The translations under genes were made by a program, and so were the position numbers. A DNA stretch of 63,887 nt from an uncultured Lachnospiraceae bacterium (GTDB lineage Bacteria > Bacillota > Clostridia > Lachnospirales > Lachnospiraceae). Positions 37,189 to 45,385 of this stretch are shown here, in pieces. Each line of letters opens with the position of its first letter. The stretch's first letter is position 1. The stretch spans positions 1-63,887 of the forward strand of contig CATOJY010000016.1 of NCBI GenBank assembly GCA_951800685.1, written 5' to 3'. The notes below the pieces were generated by a model. It saw nothing but the letters and a program-made list of their open reading frames with translations. It searched no databases and had not been told where the DNA came from.

Positions 37189-38220
37189 ATGGGAAAGGAC
37201 ATAAAAGGAAAGGAGCTTGGTGTTGGAATATAGGTCGGATGGCTTCTATGTTGGCAGATTTGCTACGAAGTACGGATAACGGAATCAGAAATTATTCCAT
37301 AAACTACAAGAGTGCAGGCAATGGCTGGCAGATTCGCAGTATCAGGATGAGCGTAGCAATCTGAATTTCCCGGAAGAAATGACGGTAAAGGCATGGTTTG
37401 GTTATCGGATCAGCATAAAGAAACGAACGGTACGCCAGAACACGGTAAGAAATTATACAGAGTGTTATGAACGTAACATTGATCCAGTGATTGGGAAACT
37501 GATTTTATCAGAAGTAAAACCGACTTCAATGCCAAATGATTATTAACCGCATGGCTGACGAAGGGTATCTAACATCTACAATTTATCAAACAAGGATAGC
37601 ATTGTTTAATATGCTTGCTAATGTGTATCAAAACGATGTGATTATGAAAAATCCCTGTAATGGAATGGTAAAATCTGATATTGGAAAGCCTACACAGAAG
37701 AAGGAAGCACTGACATTAGAGCAGTAGAAAAGGTTGGTAAAGGGAATCGTAGGAAATACATACGAGTGCCAATATAGATTTTTACTGCAGACGGGGCTTA
37801 GGACAGGAGAATGGAGAGTAGGAGAACCTAAGAGTAAAGCGGAGTATCCGTTCTATTCCCTTGACGGAGGAAGCGTTGGACATGCTTCACAGGCAAAGGC
37901 AGAAGAATCTGGAAGTCAAAGTGATTCCAATGGAATGATCAGAATATGTTTTCCTGTGCAGAAAGGGAACAACGGTTAAAAACAGCACATATGACACCAT
38001 GCTATTTAAACAGTGTGACAAGATAGGGATTCCGAGATTTTCCATGTACGTATTGCGACATACATTCGCCACCAGATGTATCGCGGGTGGTATGAAGCCA
38101 AAGACGCTGCAGACGATACTTGGACATTCCAACATCGGTATCACAATGAATCTATATGTCCACACGACAGAAGATAAAAAGCACAAAGAAATCGAAAAAA
38201 TGCGGCGTCTCTCAAGATAG
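37189..38220 (+). pseudogene. Degenerate tyrosine integrase (Tn916-like)
   Basis: The start (MGKDIKGKELGVGI) hits a TAG at 37231. After a frameshift the arm-binding and core-binding parts continue (KLFHKLQECRQWLADSQYQDE, NTVRNYTECYERNIDPVIG) with a TAA at 37277, then a second frameshift near 37530 (INRMADEGYLTSTIYQTRIALFN), a TAG at 37725, the catalytic TGLRTGE with the first Arg, another shift near 37810 and again near 37930, and finally LRHTFATRCIAGG...LGHSNIGITMNLYVH with the His/Arg/His and Tyr. All catalytic motifs can be traced but no single frame covers them. The C-terminus lies 82 bases from the right attachment copy. The element therefore cannot excise with its own enzyme. Confidence 0.9.
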
Positions 38221-38301
38221 TTTAAAAATTGGTACTCGAAGAAATAGATAAATTACAACAAGTGCCTATTTTAAGGCATTTTCAAGGAGGTATATAGAAA
38301 A
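38221..38301 (+). promoter_or_regulatory. Element-derived leader of ychF
   Basis: 81 bases between the broken integrase and ychF. A short stem GTGCC/GGCA(T) with ATTTTAA between (about 38261-38280) followed by TTTTC could end integrase transcripts. AAGGAGG at 38284-38290 is a strong ribosome-binding site for ychF. Being inside the attachment repeat, it comes from the element, not from the original host leader. Confidence 0.6.
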
Positions 38302-38318
38302 ATGAAACTAGGCATCGT
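38302..38318 (+). repeat. Right attachment site (attR core) within ychF
   Basis: ATGAAACTAGGCATCGT, the second copy of the 17-base repeat found at 25581. It coincides with the first five codons and part of the sixth of ychF. Confidence 0.85.
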
Positions 38319-39399
38319 AGGACTTCCAAACGTGGGCAAGAGTACTCTTTTCAATTCACTGACAAAAGCTGGGGCAGAGTCGGCAAATTATCCATTCTGT
38401 ACGATCGATCCTAATATCGGGATCGTAGCAGTGCCGGATGAGAGGTTAAAGCTATTGGGCGATATGTATCATTCTAAGAAAGTAACACCTGCTACAATTG
38501 AATTTGTAGATATTGCTGGGCTGGTGAAGGGGGCATCTAAGGGAGAGGGCCTTGGAAACCAGTTCCTGAGTAATATACGGGAGGTGGATGCAATCGTACA
38601 TGTGGTGAGATGCTTTGAGGACAGCAATATTGTTCATGTGGACGGTTCTATTGATCCTTTACGGGATATTGAGACAATTAATCTGGAATTGATCTTTTCT
38701 GATCTGGAAATTCTGGAGAGAAGGATTGCGAAGACCGTTAAGGCAGCCAAGATGGATAAGACGCTTGCGAAAGAGGCGGAACTGCTCGAAAAAATAAAAG
38801 AGCATCTCGAAGACGGAAAACTGGCAAAATGTTTTGTGACGGAAGACGATGATGAAGCGGAACTGCTGGCATCCTATAATCTTCTGACTTATAAACCGGT
38901 TATTTTTGCCGCCAATGTGGCGGAAGACGATCTGGCAAATGAAGGAGCCAATAATGATGGTGTGAATAGGGTGAGGAAATTTGCGTCAGAAAATGACAGC
39001 GAAGTATTTGTCATCTGCGCCCAGATTGAGCAGGAGATCGCTGAGCTGGACGAGGAGGAAACGGCTATGTTCCTGGAGGATCTTGGTCTGTCGGAGTCTG
39101 GTTTACAGAAATTGATCAAAGCCAGCTATCATATTTTAGGTTTGATGAGTTTTCTGACGGCTGGGGAGGATGAAACCAGGGCATGGACTATTAAAATTGG
39201 AACGAAGGCACCTCAAGCCGCAGGTAAGATACATACGGACTTTGAGAGAGGGTTTATTAAGGCTGAGGTAGTTAATTACAAGGACTTGTTGGAACAGGGA
39301 TCTCTTGCAGCCGCCAGAGAGAAAGGGTTAGTTGGTATGGAAGGAAAGGAGTATGTGGTGCAGGATGGAGATGTAATCCTGTTTAGGTTTAATGTATAG
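38302..39399 (+). CDS. ychF: Redox-regulated ATPase YchF (Obg family)
   Basis: 365 residues, complete. G1 [14 protein letters not shown] (about 6-20), G3-like [20 protein letters not shown] (about 70-90), the C-terminal TGS domain ([37 protein letters not shown]) and the terminal DVILFRFNV. YchF prefers ATP over GTP; it binds ribosomes and is implicated in stress responses. The element insertion left the coding sequence intact but replaced everything upstream of the ATG, so its expression now depends on element sequence or readthrough. Confidence 0.96.
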   Translation: MKLGIVGLPNVGKSTLFNSLTKAGAESANYPFCTIDPNIGIVAVPDERLKLLGDMYHSKKVTPATIEFVDIAGLVKGASKGEGLGNQFLSNIREVDAIVHVVRCFEDSNIVHVDGSIDPLRDIETINLELIFSDLEILERRIAKTVKAAKMDKTLAKEAELLEKIKEHLEDGKLAKCFVTEDDDEAELLASYNLLTYKPVIFAANVAEDDLANEGANNDGVNRVRKFASENDSEVFVICAQIEQEIAELDEEETAMFLEDLGLSESGLQKLIKASYHILGLMSFLTAGEDETRAWTIKIGTKAPQAAGKIHTDFERGFIKAEVVNYKDLLEQGSLAAAREKGLVGMEGKEYVVQDGDVILFRFNV

Positions 39400-39554
39400 A
39401 GGATGGAGAGAAGGGTAACAGGAAATTTTGTGACAGTAGAGAAGACGGACTAAGAATGATGATAGATTTCAGTGAATGCCCGGATACAGGGTGTTTTCCG
39501 TAGGGATCTGCGTTTTGCTGGCAGACTGGAATAACGGAAGGAGTTAAAATTATT

Positions 39555-40439
39555 GTGCAGGATATCATGGATGTAACGGACATTGCGTTTCCACATTTAG
39601 GTATTTACTTAAAAAATGTGCCACGGGGTTTTACTGTTTTCGGTTTTCAGATTACCTTTTATGGTATGATTATCGGTATGGGGATCTTGTGTGGCATTCT
39701 GTTGGCGGCACATATAGCCAAAAAGGAAAAGCTGGATCCCGACTTGATTTGGGACTTTGCTATTTATGCGGTTATCTTTTCGATTATCGGTGCGAGGATT
39801 TATTATGTGATTTTCCGATGGGATATTTATAAAGACAATCTGCTCAGTATCTTTAATACGCGGAAAGGCGGTCTGGCGATCTATGGGGCTGTGATCGCGG
39901 CTTTCATCACATTGTGGGTATACTGCAGGATTAAGAAGCAAAGTTTTCTAAAGATTGCTGACATCTGTGTGCCGGCGTTGGTGCTGGGACAAATTATTGG
40001 ACGTTGGGGAAACTTTATGAATCGGGAGGTATTTGGCGAGTATACGGATGGCCTGCTTGCTATGCGTCTGCCTGTCGATGCAGTCAGAAGCAGTGATATT
40101 TCAGAGAGTATTGCAAGCCATATGATAGAGGGAACTAATTATATTCAGGTACATCCTACTTTTTTATATGAGGGATTATGGAACCTGGCTCTTCTTATTT
40201 TTATGTTACTATATCGTCAGCATAAAAGATTCCAGGGAGAAATGTGGCTCTTGTATCTGGGCGGCTATGGTCTGGGCAGGGCGTGGATTGAAGGAATCAG
40301 GACAGACACGCTTTTTATTCCAAACACGACCATTGCGGTGTCACAGGTATTGGCGATTGTACTGTTTGTAGGGGCTTTGGCTGCGGATCTTGCGATCCGT
40401 GCTTACAGAAAGAAGCCGCTGTCTGGCCAAGAACAATGA
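39555..40439 (+). CDS. lgt: Prolipoprotein diacylglyceryl transferase
   Basis: 294 residues with a GTG start, chosen because GGAAGGAG lies about ten bases upstream; an ATG at 39567 is too far from it. Seven membrane helices are apparent. The Lgt signature is GQIIGRWGNFMNREVFGEY (about 145-163), and HPTFLYEGLWNL (about 200) carries further conserved residues. It adds diacylglycerol to the lipobox cysteine of prolipoproteins on the cytoplasmic membrane. It is followed by a terminator. Confidence 0.95.
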   Translation: MQDIMDVTDIAFPHLGIYLKNVPRGFTVFGFQITFYGMIIGMGILCGILLAAHIAKKEKLDPDLIWDFAIYAVIFSIIGARIYYVIFRWDIYKDNLLSIFNTRKGGLAIYGAVIAAFITLWVYCRIKKQSFLKIADICVPALVLGQIIGRWGNFMNREVFGEYTDGLLAMRLPVDAVRSSDISESIASHMIEGTNYIQVHPTFLYEGLWNLALLIFMLLYRQHKRFQGEMWLLYLGGYGLGRAWIEGIRTDTLFIPNTTIAVSQVLAIVLFVGALAADLAIRAYRKKPLSGQEQ

Positions 40440-40470
40440 ATGAGGAAGAATAAGATTATTTTATAATGAT

Positions 40471-40513
40471 AGAACCTTATGGGGTACGAAGAATCCTGTG
40501 AGGTTCTTTTTTT
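40471..40513 (+). terminator. Intrinsic terminator after lgt
   Basis: AGAACCT and AGGTTCT pair, extended by CTTATGG/CCTGTG-like inner pairing, followed by seven T. Confidence 0.8.
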
Positions 40514-40585
40514 GTGTGTCATTATGGAAGAATGCCAATTTTGTGTAAGCGCTTGTTTGCGCGTTCGATTTTCTGAATAATTTCC

Positions 40586-40614
40586 TTGCAATCTATCTTT
40601 CCATAGTATAGAAT
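40586..40614 (+). promoter_or_regulatory. Promoter of the mra/division cluster
   Basis: TTGCAA, 17 bases, TAGAAT. The predicted start point near 40621 coincides with the first MraZ box, so bound MraZ would block initiation or early elongation. Confidence 0.65.
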
Positions 40615-40621
40615 TAATGTA

Positions 40622-40658
40622 AAAGTGGTGGAAAGTGGTATAAAGTGGAATAAAGTGG
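40622..40658 (+). promoter_or_regulatory. MraZ operator: four AAAGTGG boxes, 10-bp period
   Basis: AAAGTGG occurs at 40622, 40632, 40642 and 40652, each followed by three variable bases. MraZ is known to bind tandem TGGG/AAAGTG-type repeats with a 10-bp period upstream of its own gene in several bacteria. Four exact copies on one face of the helix suit the ring-shaped MraZ oligomer. The leader to mraZ is 116 bases long. Confidence 0.9.
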
Positions 40659-40774
40659 ATGAAATATTCTGATTTTGCAATAAATCAACTTTCCGTGGCA
40701 GACCGCTTTACAGGTGTAAGGTGTGTGGATCATGGCGATAGGCTGCGACAGACACTTAGGGCAGGTGATTGATC

Positions 40775-41206
40775 ATGTTTATGGGAGAATACAATCACAC
40801 AATTGATACTAAGGGCAGGCTGATCGTCCCCTCGAAGTTCAGGGAAGCGTTGGGAGACACTTTCGTGGTGACTAAAGGACTCGATGGCTGTCTGTTCGTG
40901 TATGACAATGAGGAGTGGACCGCTTTTGAGGAAAAACTGAAATCCTTGCCGATCACCAATAAAGAGGCCAGACAGTTCGCAAGATTTTTTCTGGCAGGAG
41001 CAGCAGAAGTAGAAGTAGATAAGCAGGGAAGAATCCTTGTGCCGAACATTTTGAGAGAATTTGCGCAGATCAGCAAGGATGTGGTGTTGATCGGTGTAGC
41101 CAGCAGAATAGAGATCTGGAGTAAAGAACGATTTGAGGGCATGGCGTCCTTTGAAGACATGGATGAGATTGCAGAGCACATGGCAGAGCTGGGGTTGGGA
41201 ATTTGA
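40775..41206 (+). CDS. mraZ: Transcriptional regulator MraZ
   Basis: 143 residues starting [33 protein letters not shown] lies upstream and an ATG six bases earlier is possible. Two SpoVT/AbrB-like halves each hold a conserved DxKGR motif: [16 protein letters not shown] (about 10) and [16 protein letters not shown] (about 88). It forms octamer-like rings and represses or tunes the division cluster by binding the boxes upstream. It is the first gene of the cluster; rsmH follows 20 bases later. Confidence 0.95.
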   Translation: MFMGEYNHTIDTKGRLIVPSKFREALGDTFVVTKGLDGCLFVYDNEEWTAFEEKLKSLPITNKEARQFARFFLAGAAEVEVDKQGRILVPNILREFAQISKDVVLIGVASRIEIWSKERFEGMASFEDMDEIAEHMAELGLGI

Positions 41207-41226
41207 TGCCTGGACTGGAGTAAAAG

Positions 41227-42162
41227 ATGGAATTTGAACATACATCGGTGCTTTTAGAGGAAACAATAGAGAATCTGCAGATAAAACCGGATGGTATTTA
41301 TGTGGATGGCACGCTGGGCGGCGGAGGGCATTCTTTTAGAATCGTCTCCGCACTAAGCGGCCACGGCAGGCTGATCGGAATAGACCAGGATGAGGCGGCG
41401 ATCAGGGCGGCTGGACAGAGACTGTCACCGTATCAGGATAAGGTGACACTGATACGCGATAATTATTGTAATGCAAGGCAGGCGCTTAGAGAGATCAATA
41501 TCGAGAAAGTAGACGGTATTTTGTTGGATTTGGGTGTATCTTCTTTTCAGTTAGACAACTCTGAGAGAGGATTTTCCTACAGGTATGATACGCCATTGGA
41601 TATGCGGATGGACTTGCGGCAGCGGCTGACAGCGAAGAATATCATCAATCAGTATACAGAGATGGAATTATATCGTGTGATCAGAGATTATGGTGAAGAG
41701 CAGTTTGCGAAGAATATAGCGAAACATATTGTGAAGGAAAGGGAGAAGCGGCCTATAGAAACGACGGGAGAGTTGAATGAGATCATCAAAGCGGCGATTC
41801 CTGCGAAAATGCGGGCTACAGGCGGACATCCTTCCAAGAGGACATTTCAGGCAGTCAGAATCGAGTGTAACAGAGAGTTAGAGGTGTTGAAAGATTCTCT
41901 GGATGATCTGATTGATCTATTGAATCCAGGGGGAAGATTGTGTATTATCACTTTTCATTCGCTGGAAGACCGGATCGTGAAGACAGCCTTCCGCAGAAAT
42001 GAGAATCCCTGTATCTGCCCATCGGATTTTCCGGTGTGTGTGTGTGGACAAGTCTCAAAGGGTAGAGTGGTCACCAGGAAACCGATCCTTCCATCTACAG
42101 AAGAATTGGCGGTAAACAAAAGAGCCAAAAGTGCAAAATTAAGAGTATTTTGCAAAGGATAG
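41227..42162 (+). CDS. rsmH: 16S rRNA C1402 N4-methyltransferase RsmH
   Basis: 311 residues. SAM site [15 protein letters not shown] (about 26-40), [11 protein letters not shown] (about 55), [14 protein letters not shown] (about 98), and [19 protein letters not shown] (about 205), all typical of MraW/RsmH. It methylates the ribosomal P-site cytosine with RsmI. The gene's place after mraZ is conserved across bacteria. Confidence 0.96.
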   Translation: MEFEHTSVLLEETIENLQIKPDGIYVDGTLGGGGHSFRIVSALSGHGRLIGIDQDEAAIRAAGQRLSPYQDKVTLIRDNYCNARQALREINIEKVDGILLDLGVSSFQLDNSERGFSYRYDTPLDMRMDLRQRLTAKNIINQYTEMELYRVIRDYGEEQFAKNIAKHIVKEREKRPIETTGELNEIIKAAIPAKMRATGGHPSKRTFQAVRIECNRELEVLKDSLDDLIDLLNPGGRLCIITFHSLEDRIVKTAFRRNENPCICPSDFPVCVCGQVSKGRVVTRKPILPSTEELAVNKRAKSAKLRVFCKG

Positions 42163-42193
42163 GAAATTAAGAAGACAGAGGGGACGGTAGTCG

Positions 42194-42682
42194 ATGGCAG
42201 CAACACAGAGAACAAGAAATAGACAACATCGTACGTCAGATGATAGAAGTGGATATTATGTGCAGGGAAATGCGGTCAGAAAATTTGATGTGACCAGAGA
42301 AATTGAGCGCAAGCCGCAGCCCAAAATCAGCAATAGGACACGCAAAAACAGAGATAAGGCGAAGCATATGAGTGCAGGTTATGTTCTCTTTTTGTGTGCA
42401 GCTCTTGTGGCATCTGGATTTATCCTGATCAATTATATTGGATTACAGTCAGACATTACCAATAGTGTAAAGCATATTTCAAGACTGGAGAAGGAGCTGA
42501 ATGATCTGAAACTTGCCAATGACGAGGAGTACAGTAGAATAACGAGCAGTGTGGATTTAGAAGAGATTAAGCGGATAGCGATCCAGGAGTTGGGGATGAA
42601 ATATGCGGAGGAAGGACAGATTATTTCTTTTGCAAGTGAAAGAAATGACTATGTAAAGCAGATGGCGGACATTCCGAAATAG
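42194..42682 (+). CDS. ftsL: FtsL-like septum protein
   Basis: 162 residues. A basic, polar cytoplasmic N-terminus (about 1-60) leads to one membrane helix (AGYVLFLCAALVASGFILINYIG, about 60-82), then a coiled coil (SVKHISRLEKELNDLKLANDEEYSRI) and the DLEEIKRIAIQELGMKYAEEGQII ending found in FtsL/DivIC-type proteins. It links the divisome proteins FtsQ and FtsB/DivIC. The assignment rests on topology and position between rsmH and the PBP gene. Confidence 0.8.
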   Translation: MAATQRTRNRQHRTSDDRSGYYVQGNAVRKFDVTREIERKPQPKISNRTRKNRDKAKHMSAGYVLFLCAALVASGFILINYIGLQSDITNSVKHISRLEKELNDLKLANDEEYSRITSSVDLEEIKRIAIQELGMKYAEEGQIISFASERNDYVKQMADIPK

Positions 42683-42774
42683 AAATGCAGGGAAGATTGC
42701 AAAAGTGTGCATTCTTTCCACGTATTGTTTGTGCTGTAGGAACGGCATGGAGGGAAGTATAAGCAGGTGGTAAG

Positions 42775-45042
42775 TTGAGTAGTAGAGGAAAAGATATCAG
42801 TAATAGATTTACGATCAAGATGCAAAAAAAACTGGTAGTGCTATTTATGATGGTGCTGCTGGTCTTCGCAGGATTGAGTGCCCAGTTGTATCTGATCACG
42901 AGAGATAATGGGGAAGAGTATAAGCAGAAGGTATTGTCGCAGCAGGAATATGACTCAACGACAATACCTTTTAAGCGTGGGAATATTGTGGATTCTAACG
43001 GTACAATCCTGGCAGTCAGCAATAAGGTGTACAATGTTATTCTCGATACAAAAGTTCTGATGAAGAATGAGAAAAACTTAGAACCGACGCTGGAGGCATT
43101 GCGGAAGTGCTTTGGGATCGATGTCGCTACGGTACGAAATTATATTGCAGAACATCCAAATTCTTCTTATTATGTGATGGCGAAACGTATGGAATATGAG
43201 AAGATGGAGGCCTTTCAGGAGATGACCCAAAACCCTGAGACAGGAGCAAACATAAGAGGGGTATGGTTTGAGGATGAGTATAAGCGGGAATATCCGAACG
43301 GAACGCTTGCCTGTGATGTAATTGGATTTACCACCAATGACAATGTGGGAACCTATGGGTTGGAAGAGTTTTATAATGATATCCTCAGTGGTACCAGTGG
43401 AAGGGAATATGGATATCTGAATGAGGACTCCAATCTGGAACGAACTACTATAGCGGCGAAGGACGGCAATAATCTTCATATTTCTCTGGACAGTAATATT
43501 CAGAGTATTATCGTAAAATATCTGGAAAAATTTAACGAAGAAAATAAGGATCAAGCCAGACCGGGTAACGGTGCGGAGCATGTGGGATGTATCATTATGG
43601 AGGTTAATACAGGCAGAATCCTTGGAATGGCGGACTATCCCTATTATGATCTGAATGATACGAGAAACACGGAAAGGTTGATCGGGATGCCCCTGCTGGA
43701 TGAAAATGGGGTAAGAACAGGCGAGAGTGTAACGAAGGAAATTTTGGATAGTATGGATGACGCGGAAATGTACCAGCAGCTTAACGCGTTGTGGAAGAAT
43801 TTCTGTATTACGGATGCCTATGAACCAGGATCGGTTTCCAAACCTTTTACAGTGGCAGCGGCGATCGAAGATGGCGCAATCAAAGGCACGGAATCTTATA
43901 ACTGTGAAGGAATGCTTCATGTAGGAGATCATGATATCAAATGCCATCAAACCTACGGAGACGGATATATTACAGTGCAGCAGGGAATAGAGCGTTCCTG
44001 CAATGTTGTATTGATGCATGTGGCTTCTAAACTTGGCAAGGAAAAATTTGTAGATTATCAGCGGCTCTTTGGTATGGGCTTAAAGACAAATATTGACCTG
44101 GCAGGGGAAGCCAGAACGGCGTCTATGGTTTTCAATAAGAATACGATCGGGCCGACAGATCTGGCGACGAATTCTTTTGGACAGAGTTTTAATGCAACAA
44201 TGATCCAGATGATCACCGGATTCTGTTCTCTGATCAATGGAGGCTATTATTACGAGCCGCATATTGTAGATAAGATTACTACGGCTGACGGAGCGACGAT
44301 AGAAAATATCATGCCACGTGTTTTAAAACGTACGATTTCCCAGTCCACTAGTGAGACGGTGAAAGAATTCTGCAATACGGTTGTAACAGGGGAAAAGGGT
44401 ACGGGTAAAACAGCCAGACCGGCAGGCTATATGATTGGTGGTAAGACGGGAACGGCAGAAACATTACCACGGCGGAACGGAGAATATGTTGTGTCTTTTA
44501 TGGGGTATGCGCCTGCAGATGATCCCCAGATCGCGATTTATGTGGTGGTGGACAGACCAAATACATTGGTACAGGATGATGCGAAGTATGCCACCAAAAT
44601 TGTACGGAATGTGTTGACAGAAGTACTGCCTTATCTGAACATCTTTATGACGGAGGAACTCAGTGATAAGGAGAGGGAAGAACTGGAAGCGCTGAAGATA
44701 CAGATCAGGATGGCAGACGGTGTCTCAGAGGAAGAAGCGCAGATAGACGAAGAGGGGAATCCCATTGATCCAGAGAATTCGGAGGGAGATTTGGAAGATG
44801 GGGAAGAAGGAGAGGAAGAAACATCAGAAGAGTCGCAGGCCAGTGAGGTATGGAAGAGCTTTCCGAAAGATCCAGAGACAGGTTATCTAAAGGATCCGGA
44901 AACAGGTTATCTGTATGATCCGGAGACAGGAGCACAGGTATATGGTGGAAGTATGATGGAAGAAGGAGACGTGCAGCGAAAAGAAGAGACAGGCGAAGAA
45001 CCTGGGGAAGAAGGGGAAGAAGAATCTGGAGGAGAGACCTGA
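42775..45042 (+). CDS. Class B penicillin-binding protein (FtsI/SpoVD type) with an acidic repeat tail
   Basis: 755 residues; TTG start behind GCAGGTGG. One membrane helix (about 20-42), an N-terminal dimerisation domain (FKRGNIVDSNGTILAVSN), and the transpeptidase domain with YEPGSVSKPFT (Ser-x-x-Lys, about 360), RSCNVV (Ser-x-Asn, about 407) and GGKTGTAET (Lys-Thr-Gly, about 560). After the enzyme domain come about 120 residues very rich in Glu, with three consecutive copies of a DPETGYLxD-type motif (about 700-722). PASTA domains are absent. It cross-links septal peptidoglycan. A second such gene follows 343 bases later. Confidence 0.9.
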   Translation: MSSRGKDISNRFTIKMQKKLVVLFMMVLLVFAGLSAQLYLITRDNGEEYKQKVLSQQEYDSTTIPFKRGNIVDSNGTILAVSNKVYNVILDTKVLMKNEKNLEPTLEALRKCFGIDVATVRNYIAEHPNSSYYVMAKRMEYEKMEAFQEMTQNPETGANIRGVWFEDEYKREYPNGTLACDVIGFTTNDNVGTYGLEEFYNDILSGTSGREYGYLNEDSNLERTTIAAKDGNNLHISLDSNIQSIIVKYLEKFNEENKDQARPGNGAEHVGCIIMEVNTGRILGMADYPYYDLNDTRNTERLIGMPLLDENGVRTGESVTKEILDSMDDAEMYQQLNALWKNFCITDAYEPGSVSKPFTVAAAIEDGAIKGTESYNCEGMLHVGDHDIKCHQTYGDGYITVQQGIERSCNVVLMHVASKLGKEKFVDYQRLFGMGLKTNIDLAGEARTASMVFNKNTIGPTDLATNSFGQSFNATMIQMITGFCSLINGGYYYEPHIVDKITTADGATIENIMPRVLKRTISQSTSETVKEFCNTVVTGEKGTGKTARPAGYMIGGKTGTAETLPRRNGEYVVSFMGYAPADDPQIAIYVVVDRPNTLVQDDAKYATKIVRNVLTEVLPYLNIFMTEELSDKEREELEALKIQIRMADGVSEEEAQIDEEGNPIDPENSEGDLEDGEEGEEETSEESQASEVWKSFPKDPETGYLKDPETGYLYDPETGAQVYGGSMMEEGDVQRKEETGEEPGEEGEEESGGET

Positions 45043-45076
45043 ACGTGCACGAAAGATTATGGAAGAGGAAAGAAAA

Positions 45077-45328
45077 ATGTTGGGTTATCTTAGAAAAATT
45101 CTCAATACTGCCGCCTCACGTAAACGGGAAGCCTGTGCCAGTAAACCATACGATAGGGATCATTACAAACCTATGTTGAAGTGCAGCATCTGTAATGGGG
45201 AACAGGTGGCGGGTTTCAAGGATATCCATACAGGTAAATTCGAGGAGGCAGCACTAATCAGAAATGAAAAAGAGTTAGAAAACTTTATGAGATCATACGG
45301 AATTGATGAGATATCGAAAGAGTATTAA
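45077..45328 (+). CDS. Small conserved-type protein between the two PBP genes
   Basis: 83 residues from the ATG at 45077 (GAGGAAAG upstream); an ATG at 45059 has no ribosome-binding site. The middle has KCSICNGEQVAGFKDIHTGKFEEAAL with a C-x-x-C pair, and the C-terminus is helical and acidic (NEKELENFMRSYGIDEISKEY). The layout suggests a small zinc- or redox-dependent regulator. I do not recognise a named family with known function. It is followed at once by the hairpin at 45333. Confidence 0.6.
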   Translation: MLGYLRKILNTAASRKREACASKPYDRDHYKPMLKCSICNGEQVAGFKDIHTGKFEEAALIRNEKELENFMRSYGIDEISKEY

Positions 45329-45332
45329 GAAT

Positions 45333-45383
45333 AACCTCACGAAAGAAGTAATAGATTATATTAATATCTTTTGTGAGGTTTTT
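45333..45383 (+). promoter_or_regulatory. Terminator-like hairpin that contains the next gene's ribosome-binding site
   Basis: AACCTCACGAAAGA and TCTTTTGTGAGGTT pair over 14 bp with one G-U and a 20-base AT-rich loop; TTTTTCT follows and then the ATG at 45386. The only ribosome-binding-site-like sequence for the PBP gene, GTGAGG, lies inside the 3' arm. It can end transcription, or hide the site until opened. Confidence 0.7.
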
Positions 45384-45385
45384 CT

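Larger units (their letters stand above)
25581..38318 (+). mobile_element. Integrative element inserted at the 5' end of ychF, carrying defence genes
   Basis: Two identical 17-base copies of ATGAAACTAGGCATCGT bound this 12.7-kb stretch; the right copy is codons 1-6 of the intact ychF. The interval is visibly richer in A and T than its flanks, carries insertion sequences, and has a tyrosine integrase (now broken) 82 bases from the right end, the usual position. Cargo: candidate type III antitoxin RNA, IS110, toxN, XRE/ImmA pair, small genes, type I restriction-modification, IS30 remnant. No relaxase, coupling protein or type IV secretion gene was found, so it is an integrative (possibly mobilisable) element or a decayed ICE rather than a functional conjugative one. 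Confidence 0.85.
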
